A stretch of DNA of 43,664 bases from an uncultured Eubacteriales bacterium (GTDB lineage: Bacteria; Bacillota; Clostridia; UBA1381; UBA9506), in assembly GCA_900545185.1 (NCBI GenBank), contig UQYH01000004.1:1-43664 (forward strand). The letters are read 5' to 3'. A program made the position numbers and the translations under genes. This document shows positions 17,460-23,255 of this stretch, piece after piece (the first letter of the stretch is position 1; every line of letters starts with the position of its first letter). The notes beneath the pieces are model-generated. The model ran no database searches, was not told where the DNA came from, and worked only from the letters and a program-made list of their open reading frames with translations.

Positions 17460-17993
17460 ATGACATATGTTTTTTTAGCCGATGGCTTTGAAGAGATCGA
17501 GGCGCTCTCCGTTGTCGATATTCTGCGCCGCTGCAAGCTGCCCGTTTCCACCGTTTCCGTTATGGGGCGGCCGCTTGTCACGGGGTCGCACGGTATTCCC
17601 GTTACGGCCGATTGTCTGCTCGATGAGGTCAGCTTGGCCGATGCCGATGCGCTGGTGCTGCCGGGCGGTCTGCCGGGTGCGGATCATTTGCAGGCATCTA
17701 AGCCTTTGGCCGCGCTTTTAAAAGCGGCCGATGCCGAAGGGAAAATTGTGGCCGCCATTTGTGCCGCGCCCAAGGTGCTCGGCGCATTGGGGCTGACAAA
17801 CGGCAGACGCGCCACGTGTTATCCCGGCTGCGAAGCTGCGCTGACGGGCGCTGTTTTCTGCACCGACCGTGTGGTACGCGACGGCAACCTGATTACCTCT
17901 CGCGGTGCCGGTACGGCCGCCGATTTTGCATTTGCACTGGCCGACGCGCTGGGAAAGGACGCAGCCCCCGTCCGCGAAAGTATGCTGTATTAG
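17460..17993 (+). CDS. DJ-1/PfpI family protein
   Basis: This 177-residue cytoplasmic protein is of the DJ-1/PfpI class I amidotransferase-like superfamily. It has the N-terminal FLADGFEEIEA motif, where the glutamate next to the nucleophile is conserved, LVLPGGLPGA, and the nucleophile elbow AAICAAPKVL with the conserved cysteine near residue 100. SRGAGTAADFA near the C terminus is also typical. Family members act as glyoxalase/deglycase-type enzymes or redox sensors; which applies here is unknown. Two in-frame ATGs exist; I chose 17460 because AAGGATGA lies 8 bases upstream, while the ATG at 17448 abuts it. Confidence 0.87.
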   Translation: MTYVFLADGFEEIEALSVVDILRRCKLPVSTVSVMGRPLVTGSHGIPVTADCLLDEVSLADADALVLPGGLPGADHLQASKPLAALLKAADAEGKIVAAICAAPKVLGALGLTNGRRATCYPGCEAALTGAVFCTDRVVRDGNLITSRGAGTAADFAFALADALGKDAAPVRESMLY

Positions 17994-18015
17994 CGTGCCG
18001 GATATAGCGGCACGC
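17993..18015 (+). terminator. Hairpin at the stop codon of the DJ-1 gene
   Basis: Arms GCGTGCCG (17993-18000) and CGGCACGC (18008-18015) form a perfect 8-base stem that begins on the last base of the stop codon. There is no T-run after it, so it may stabilise the 3' end or terminate inefficiently. Confidence 0.4.
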
Positions 18016-18112
18016 CTTACGCGAAATCTCTCTGACAACGCCCCGGTACTTTCTTGTAACTGTCAAGAATACATCTTTTTGATTGTATTTAAACAAGCCC
18101 TGCAAAAATCTA

Positions 18113-18141
18113 TTGATAATCGGGGCAAAAACAAGTATAAT
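18113..18141 (+). promoter_or_regulatory. Sigma-A promoter upstream of yajC
   Basis: TTGATA (18113-18118) and TATAAT (18136-18141) are separated by exactly 17 bases. The transcript would begin near 18148, leaving a leader of about 100 bases before yajC. Confidence 0.7.
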
Positions 18142-18250
18142 GTATATATCTGCTAATATCCGAAAATCGGCACGGCAGAGCATTTGGGCACGGCGCAAAA
18201 ACGCTTGCTGCCCGTGAAAATAATTTTTAACATATTTTGGAGGTGCACAC

Positions 18251-18625
18251 ATGCTTATTGCATTTGCAGAAGGAGAAGCGGCAGCCGCCGCAACAGCAGC
18301 AGCCGGCGCCGCAGGTACGGCCGGTGCGGAAGCAGCAGGCCCGATGGCGCTGATAACGTCACTTTTACCGATGGTTCTTTTAATCGCTGTATTTTATTTT
18401 ATTTTAATCAGACCGCAGCGGAAAAAGGACAAGGAAAACAAAGAAATGCTGGCAAACCTGAAGGTGGGCGATAACATCACCACCATCGGCGGTATTGTCG
18501 GCACAATCACAAAGATTAAGGATGAAAAAATTGTGATTGAAACCGGTACCAAAACCGAAAAACAGCCGATGACGCTGGAACGCTGGGCTGTTCGCGATGT
18601 GGAAAAGAAGCTTTCTGCCGATTAA
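18251..18625 (+). CDS. yajC: Preprotein translocase accessory subunit YajC
   Basis: YajC associates with SecDF and the Sec translocon. The 124-residue protein has an Ala-rich N terminus, one membrane helix (about 33-55) ending in the family hallmark FILIRPQRKKDKE, and a small cytoplasmic domain with LKVGDNITTIGGIVGTI and WAVRDV. The Ala-rich stretch ahead of the helix is longer than in many homologues. The start follows GGAGGTG. secD/secF, often adjacent in other genomes, are not next to it. Confidence 0.93.
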   Translation: MLIAFAEGEAAAAATAAAGAAGTAGAEAAGPMALITSLLPMVLLIAVFYFILIRPQRKKDKENKEMLANLKVGDNITTIGGIVGTITKIKDEKIVIETGTKTEKQPMTLERWAVRDVEKKLSAD

Positions 18626-18732
18626 GACAGAAAACCGCCCTGTGTCATAAATCCCCCCTGCCCGACATAGATTGTATTAAACATGCAGTTGCGGCACGAT
18701 TGTTTGTGCCAAAAAATCGGGAGGGAATGTAT

Positions 18733-19155
18733 ATGAACCATGATAGCTATAATCAGGTAAAAGAAACCGGCTTTTTAAAAAACACGCTGCCCGGCCTTAT
18801 TAAGGCGCTTTTGCTCGCCCTGGGGGTCACGGCAGCTGTGTTTTTAATTGCCGCACTTTTACTGACCTACACCTCTTTATCAGAGGGGACTGTTCCATTT
18901 ATTGCCATTGCGGCAGCCGTGCTCGGCGTTTTGCTTGGCGGTGCGGCCTTTGCCAAGGTTTCCGGCCGCAGGGGCTATTTAAGCGGCGCTGCAGTGGGGC
19001 TGTTCTATGCCCTGGTGCTTTACGTGGCGGCATGTGCCGTCTCCGGCAGCGCATCGGCCTGCGGTGCATACATATTCATTTTGGCCGCAATCGGCCTGTT
19101 CGGCGGCGCGTTCGGCGGTATTTTGGGGGTTAACACAGGCGCACGGCGGCGATAA
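18733..19155 (+). CDS. TIGR04086-family four-helix membrane protein
   Basis: This 140-residue protein has four hydrophobic segments (about 17-43, 55-78, 86-106 and 112-134) joined by short loops, with Gly-rich helix contacts. That is the layout of the TIGR04086 family, small membrane proteins found next to yajC in Clostridia. No function is known. The start at 18733 is preceded by GGGAGGG at 7 bases; an upstream in-frame start at 18700 lacks a ribosome binding site. An intrinsic terminator follows the gene. Confidence 0.75.
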   Translation: MNHDSYNQVKETGFLKNTLPGLIKALLLALGVTAAVFLIAALLLTYTSLSEGTVPFIAIAAAVLGVLLGGAAFAKVSGRRGYLSGAAVGLFYALVLYVAACAVSGSASACGAYIFILAAIGLFGGAFGGILGVNTGARRR

Positions 19156-19175
19156 AAGCCGAAAACAAATGGTGC

Positions 19176-19205
19176 AAAAGAGGCTGCCGATGACAGCCTC
19201 TTTTT
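19176..19205 (+). terminator. Intrinsic terminator after the TIGR04086-type gene
   Basis: Arms AAGAGGCTG and CAGCCTCTT form a strong stem around a short CCGATGA loop, followed by TTTTT. It lies 20 bases after the stop codon. Confidence 0.88.
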
Positions 19206-19297
19206 ATCGTATAACCGTTTAACGAATGCTTGTAAAAGAGAGAAAATACAGAGCGGCACACAGGTTGTTCCCTAAAAGCTTCCATGCGCATCGGTAG

Positions 19298-19319
19298 GGA
19301 ACGACCTGCGTGTCGTTCC
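19298..19319 (+). repeat. Short palindrome, GGAACGAC/GTCGTTCC variant
   Basis: Arms GGAACGAC (19298-19305) and GTCGTTCC (19312-19319) enclose CTGCGT. One paired position differs from the 1791 copy on both arms. A degenerate reverse copy lies at about 19251-19273. Confidence 0.78.
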
Positions 19320-19439
19320 GCTTTGCCGCATGCAATATGCGAAAGCTACAACCATTTTGATACGGCCTGACCCATCTGACACAAATATTTTATATTTTGC
19401 AATTGCCTGTCTTGCCATTGAAACTAAGGAGAAATGCAT

Positions 19440-20807
19440 ATGCTTCCCGGAGAAAAAAAGACTGTAACAATCGAATCTGTCGCCGTTGGCGGAGACGGTG
19501 TCGGCCGCATAGACGGCATGGCCGTTTTTGTGCCGCAAACCTGCCGCGGCGATATGGCCGAAATTGAGCTGACCCGCGTAAAATCCGGCTGTGCCTACGG
19601 CCGCGTTGTGCAAATTGTAACCCCCTCGCCCCATCGGCGTGAGGGATTTTGCCCCCAAAGCACCACGTGCGGCGGCTGCAATTTTGCGCATATGCAGTAC
19701 GCGGAGCAGCTTGCCGTTAAGCGGCAGATTGTGACCGATGCGCTGCAGCGTATCGGCGGTTTTACGGGCTTCGAAGCCGAGCCGACGCTCGCCGCACCGC
19801 GCCCCGAACGCTATCGCAACAAAATGGTCTTTCCGCTGGGAAAGGATGCCAAGGGACGCATTGCAGGCGGCTTTTACGCTCCCGGCAGTCATCGGCTTGT
19901 GCCGCTGACCGATTGCCGCCAGGGCGACCGCGCAGCTGCCTTATGGCTGGCCGCCGTTGTGGATTTTTTAAACGAGCAGCATATTTCCGTCTACGATGAA
20001 GGCACGCATCGCGGCTTGGCGCGCCGCCTGTTTGTCCGCTTGGCGGAGGGCACGCGTGAAGCTATGGTGGTGCTGACCATAAACGGAAAATCACTGAAAA
20101 ACGCCCATTTACTGGTACAAGCCCTGCGAAGCGTGCAAACGGAGTACCAATTAAAAAGCATTATTTTGAACATGCATACCGAGGCCAATAATTTGCTGCT
20201 GGGCAAAACAAATCGGGTGCTGTTCGGCACCGATCGGATTGAGGATACCTTAGGCGGCCTTCGCTTTTCCGTTTCGCCGCACAGCTTTTATCAAATTAAT
20301 GCACCGCAAACCGAGCGGCTGTATAACACCGCTCTCGATTTGGCTGCGCTTTCGGGACAGGAATCCGTGCTGGATTTATATTGCGGCATCGGCACCATTA
20401 CGCTGTTTGCCGCGGCGCACGCCGCACAGGTGACGGGTGTGGAAATTGTGCCGCAGGCCATTTGCGATGCACGTGAAAACGCCAAGCGGAACCAAATTCA
20501 AAATGCATCCTTTATTTGCGGCAGCGCCGAAAGCATTGCACCGCAGCTGATTGAAAGCGGTACCGCGCCGGATGTTGTGTTTTTGGATCCGCCGCGCAAG
20601 GGTGCGGAAAAAGCCGCGCTGGATGCCGTGGCGCATATGGCACCGCAAAAAATTGTGTATATCTCCTGCAACCCGGCCACCTTAGCACGGGATGCCGCAC
20701 ACTTATCACACCTAGGTTATCGGCTTTGCCGCGCCATCCCGGCCGATATGTTCCCGAATACAAGCCATGTGGAGACTATAGTGTTGCTACAAAACCGAAA
20801 TATGTAG
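19440..20807 (+). CDS. rlmCD: 23S rRNA (uracil-5-)-methyltransferase, RlmCD/RumA type
   Basis: This SAM-dependent enzyme makes 5-methyluridine in 23S rRNA. The protein has 455 residues: an N-terminal TRAM domain (about 1-55), an iron-sulfur-type cysteine set around FCPQSTTCGGCNFAHMQY, the SAM motif VLDLYCGIGTITL and the catalytic SCNPATLARD near the C terminus. The start at 19440 has AAGGAG at good spacing; the ATG at 19434 is too close to it. The last codons, after HVETIVLL, run into AT-rich DNA of the adjoining element, so the final few residues are probably supplied by the inserted DNA. The gene stays intact and functional-looking. Confidence 0.9.
   Translation: MLPGEKKTVTIESVAVGGDGVGRIDGMAVFVPQTCRGDMAEIELTRVKSGCAYGRVVQIVTPSPHRREGFCPQSTTCGGCNFAHMQYAEQLAVKRQIVTDALQRIGGFTGFEAEPTLAAPRPERYRNKMVFPLGKDAKGRIAGGFYAPGSHRLVPLTDCRQGDRAAALWLAAVVDFLNEQHISVYDEGTHRGLARRLFVRLAEGTREAMVVLTINGKSLKNAHLLVQALRSVQTEYQLKSIILNMHTEANNLLLGKTNRVLFGTDRIEDTLGGLRFSVSPHSFYQINAPQTERLYNTALDLAALSGQESVLDLYCGIGTITLFAAAHAAQVTGVEIVPQAICDARENAKRNQIQNASFICGSAESIAPQLIESGTAPDVVFLDPPRKGAEKAALDAVAHMAPQKIVYISCNPATLARDAAHLSHLGYRLCRAIPADMFPNTSHVETIVLLQNRNM
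20766..20783 (+). other. Candidate attachment site (attL core) in the rlmCD 3' end
   Basis: The codons for His-Val-Glu-Thr-Ile-Val (20766-20783, CATGTGGAGACTATAGTG) lie exactly where base composition and gene content switch from chromosome to conjugative element. The 3' end of rumA/rlmCD at this HVE codon cluster is, to my knowledge, a recurrent integration site of Gram-positive ICEs. The matching right copy is outside the window, so the core limits are approximate. Confidence 0.5.
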
Positions 20808-21009
20808 AAATCCTTGATTTTAAGCACTTTGTGAAGCATACAGTCTTTAATTTGGATGGCGATAAATTCCGAAATAAAGAGATAAAAAATTACGTTGTCG
20901 TAAAGGTAGTAATTGATATGGTGTGTGGGAACACAAAGAAACCGTAAATAAATCTGACGAAAAGAGATGTGAAAATGCATCTCTTTTTTATTTTTGGGAG
21001 GAAACGAAA
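20808..21009 (+). other. Left end of the element, non-coding
   Basis: These 202 AT-rich bases between rlmCD and the first element gene show no supported gene. They contain an imperfect CTACA..TGTAG repeat across the rlmCD stop (about 20787-20809) and the hairpin described at 20960-20989. Recombinase-binding sites would be expected here, but I cannot identify them. Confidence 0.5.
20960..20989 (+). terminator. Terminator-like hairpin ahead of the first element gene
   Basis: Arms AAAAGAGATG (20960-20969) and CATCTCTTTT (20978-20987) are perfectly complementary around TGAAAATG, followed by further T's. It would block chromosomal read-through from rlmCD, or act as a leader hairpin for the gene starting 20 bases later. 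Confidence 0.7.
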
Positions 21010-22062
21010 ATGAAATGCCTTATGAAATATGAATGGGTAAAGCTTATGCGATCCCACCTGCCCCAAGGCAAGGGCGTAATGGGCGCTTGGATGAAGCTTG
21101 CCTCCCGTGCAGCATTTCGTAAAGGCATAGCCACCTACTGCGGATACAAAAACGAAGTTTCACCGGGTATGTGGTCAGGCGGTATTGTCGGTATTAAAAG
21201 TATACTCGGTATAAAGAAAAAATCAGATGCACTTTTAATGCTTGACAAACTATCGGAACTCGGCTATATAAAATATGAGCTTAATTCCGAAAATAAAAAG
21301 CTTACATATCAGATAACTGATTGGGTTGTAAAATGTTCCGGAGAGGAATGTATGAACAGGACTGTTTACACAACAGACGGATACGGCTTCCTCTGCCTTC
21401 CACGCAATATAACAGAAAGACTTGTATCATTAAATTATAAATTTGAAGAAACAGACGCATGGCTTGACCTTTGGTGCCACACGGTATCAAATGACGCAGG
21501 CAATGCGTTTTCTTTTTCAGCGCCGGTTGTTCAGTATGGAAAATACGGTGCATTACTTACTCTCGAAAACCTCGGCAAACGCTGGAACTGGGAAAAAACG
21601 AAAGTATGGAGATTCTTTCAAAAATACAGAGATGTCTTCACTCTATACAAAATGCCCGGCTCCTACGGCTGCCTTGTGTTTAATAAACTGTATCCAACCG
21701 ATACGGAAACTGCAATACCCTCACACGAGGAAACTGTGCGTATTCTTGAAGAAATACGCATTTACGGTCAGAATACGCACAAACAGACTTCGGATCACGA
21801 GCATATCAACAAGCTGATTTGTTGGTACAGCAAAAATATCTGTCAATCAAAAGCTGATGAACCCACAAATAATCGTGTTGCAGAATCAGCCTATATATTA
21901 CGCGCGTATATTTCTCCGTGTAAGAATTGTAGTATATGTGAATATGACTGCGAAAGGATATTAGATTTATCCATTCCCGTTATTGAAGCGAATAACATCC
22001 GCGGGCCGTGCATACCCGTGGACTTAACAAAATTTGAAAAGGAGTTTTTTGACTATGAATAA
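21010..22062 (+). CDS. Winged-helix protein, possible replication initiator
   Basis: This 350-residue protein is of uncertain family. An N-terminal region (about 20-95) reads like one winged helix (ILGIKKKSDALLMLDKLSELGYIKYEL). A second lies at about 180-220 (LENLGKRWNWEKTKVWRFFQ), which resembles the WGWS..KVRRFL helix of phage and ICE replisome organisers. The C terminus has a compact cysteine set (CKNCSICEYDCERI, about 303-316) that could bind metal. I chose the start at 21010 because GGGAGGAAA precedes it; the upstream in-frame codons run through the hairpin. It overlaps the next gene by 8 bases. It could equally be a transcription regulator of the element. Confidence 0.5.
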   Translation: MKCLMKYEWVKLMRSHLPQGKGVMGAWMKLASRAAFRKGIATYCGYKNEVSPGMWSGGIVGIKSILGIKKKSDALLMLDKLSELGYIKYELNSENKKLTYQITDWVVKCSGEECMNRTVYTTDGYGFLCLPRNITERLVSLNYKFEETDAWLDLWCHTVSNDAGNAFSFSAPVVQYGKYGALLTLENLGKRWNWEKTKVWRFFQKYRDVFTLYKMPGSYGCLVFNKLYPTDTETAIPSHEETVRILEEIRIYGQNTHKQTSDHEHINKLICWYSKNICQSKADEPTNNRVAESAYILRAYISPCKNCSICEYDCERILDLSIPVIEANNIRGPCIPVDLTKFEKEFFDYE

Positions 22063-22678
22063 AAAGAATTTATACGAACAGCAGGAAGATATCATCAGAA
22101 AGCAGTCTGAGGCATTTATAACCCTGCTTACCCACCGAGGAATACTCGGAGAACAGAGCATTGACGATGAAAAACTGCGTAATGCCCGGCAGGAACGAAA
22201 GAAAAACACATATCATAACACACTTATGCTGCTGAAACACTACCGCACAATTTCGTGGATGCTTGAATGCTTCCCCGATACGATTGCCGAGGAATTAGAC
22301 AGACCGTTTGAGGGCATTGACGAGCTTGTTGATCACATTGATGTCGAAATGTCTATGAACAACAGAAAGCTTGAAAGCAGAATGGCAGGCATACAGAAAT
22401 CACGATTATTGCTTGACCGTGTGAATGAAGCTCTGACCGTTCTGAAGAAAAAGCCAAATGACGGCGAAAAGCTGTATAACTTGATTTATGAGACCTACAT
22501 TGCGCCGGAAAAACTGTCGCTCACGGATATTTTATACAGGCTTGATATGTCGCCGAGACACTATTACAGACTTCGTGAGCAGGCAATCACAATTCTCTCA
22601 ATACGCTTGTGGGCAGCTCCCGGAAAGGATGTTGATTTCTGGTTTGAAATGCTTACTCTTCTGGAGGGATTGTCGTGA
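22055..22678 (+). CDS. ArpU/RinA-like transcriptional regulator
   Basis: This 207-residue, helix-rich, charged protein has a C-terminal helix-turn-helix (about residues 155-187: LSLTDILYRLDMSPRHYYRL) like the sigma-factor-region-4-related HTH of phage late regulators of the ArpU/RinA group. The N-terminal part is mostly coiled helices. The start at 22055 has AAAAGGAG 10 bases upstream and overlaps the previous stop. Directly downstream lie tandem repeats and a strong promoter driving the transfer genes, so it is the natural candidate for their regulator. Family membership is inferred from the HTH alone. Confidence 0.55.
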   Translation: MNKKNLYEQQEDIIRKQSEAFITLLTHRGILGEQSIDDEKLRNARQERKKNTYHNTLMLLKHYRTISWMLECFPDTIAEELDRPFEGIDELVDHIDVEMSMNNRKLESRMAGIQKSRLLLDRVNEALTVLKKKPNDGEKLYNLIYETYIAPEKLSLTDILYRLDMSPRHYYRLREQAITILSIRLWAAPGKDVDFWFEMLTLLEGLS

Positions 22679-22693
22679 AAAATACTCCGGCAG

Positions 22694-22715
22694 AAAATTG
22701 GCACAAAATTGGCGC
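22694..22715 (+). repeat. Tandem 11-base direct repeats, candidate operator
   Basis: AAAATTGGCAC (22694-22704) is followed immediately by AAAATTGGCGC (22705-22715). The period is 11 bases, about one helical turn, and the pair ends 10 bases before the -35 of the transfer promoter. That places two identical contact faces on the same side of the DNA, as for an activator such as the preceding HTH protein. Confidence 0.6.
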
Positions 22716-22725
22716 ACCGATGCCG

Positions 22726-22754
22726 ATGACAAGCGAATATAAAAGTGGTATAAT
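22726..22754 (+). promoter_or_regulatory. Promoter of the transfer operon
   Basis: ATGACA (22726-22731, five of six consensus bases) and a perfect TATAAT (22749-22754) are separated by exactly 17 bases. The start would be near 22761, at the first base of a 15-base hairpin. Confidence 0.75.
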
Positions 22755-22760
22755 GGTATC

Positions 22761-22775
22761 GTCCCAAAGTGGGAC
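22761..22775 (+). promoter_or_regulatory. Perfect hairpin at the 5' end of the transfer transcript
   Basis: GTCCCA and TGGGAC form a perfect 6-base stem around AAG, starting where transcription should begin. It could protect the RNA end or be an operator half-site pair. Confidence 0.55.
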
Positions 22776-22789
22776 CGGACATATTCTCC

Positions 22790-22833
22790 GCCGTTTTTGA
22801 GTTTTCCCCCAAAACTTGAAAGCGGCTTTTTTT
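22790..22833 (+). terminator. Leader terminator (attenuator candidate) before the transfer genes
   Basis: GCCG (22790-22793) pairs with CGGC (22823-22826), and inside it AGTTTT pairs with AAAACT around CCCCC. Seven T's follow directly (22827-22833). It lies between the promoter and the first transfer gene, so full expression would need read-through or antitermination. Confidence 0.7.
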
Positions 22834-22865
22834 ATGCCGATTTTTGAAGAAGGAGGTAAATTGAC

Positions 22866-23222
22866 ATGGTAAAACTCAAAAAGATACGGGATAAGCTCAG
22901 TCTTATGTATTGGTCGGCGGTTGCGGTTATATCCGGAACTATGATTTCGGTTCAGCCTGTTATGGCAGACACAATCTGGAACCGGTTTTCCACCATCATG
23001 AAAGATGTATACGGACAGATTGTTGCCATCAGCACCATCGTTGCTGTTACCGTTGCGGCAATAGCATTGGTCGTCCGAATGGTATCCCGAAACCAGCGTG
23101 CCGTTGATGAAGCTACCGCTTGGCTGAAGCGTATTGTAATCACATGGATTATTCTTAACTCTTTAGGCTTTGTGGTAACTTACTTGCAACCCCTAATTTC
23201 CGGCGGTAACTACAACGGATAA
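22866..23222 (+). CDS. VirB2/TrbC-like small membrane protein
   Basis: This 118-residue protein has an N-terminal signal-like segment (about 14-34, ending PVMADT) and two further hydrophobic helices (about 48-69 and 85-107) separated by a short basic loop, RMVSRNQRAVDEAT. This is the topology of VirB2/TrbC-type pilin-like subunits, which sit just ahead of the VirB6 gene in Gram-positive transfer operons. It has AGGAGG at 9 bases. Sequence identity to pilins is too low to be sure; it could be a small channel component of the Maff2 type. Confidence 0.65.
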   Translation: MVKLKKIRDKLSLMYWSAVAVISGTMISVQPVMADTIWNRFSTIMKDVYGQIVAISTIVAVTVAAIALVVRMVSRNQRAVDEATAWLKRIVITWIILNSLGFVVTYLQPLISGGNYNG

Positions 23223-23255
23223 GTAAAATCATGTCAAGGACGGAGGTGATAAATA

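Noticed and set aside
17993..18015. A strong intrinsic terminator after the DJ-1 gene
   Set aside because: The stem is perfect but no T-run follows, so I list it only as a hairpin with low confidence as a terminator.
20726..20947. A 73-codon frame across the rlmCD end into the element
   Set aside because: It starts inside rlmCD in another frame, lacks a ribosome binding site, and its product matches nothing I know. The attachment site crossing it makes conservation unlikely.
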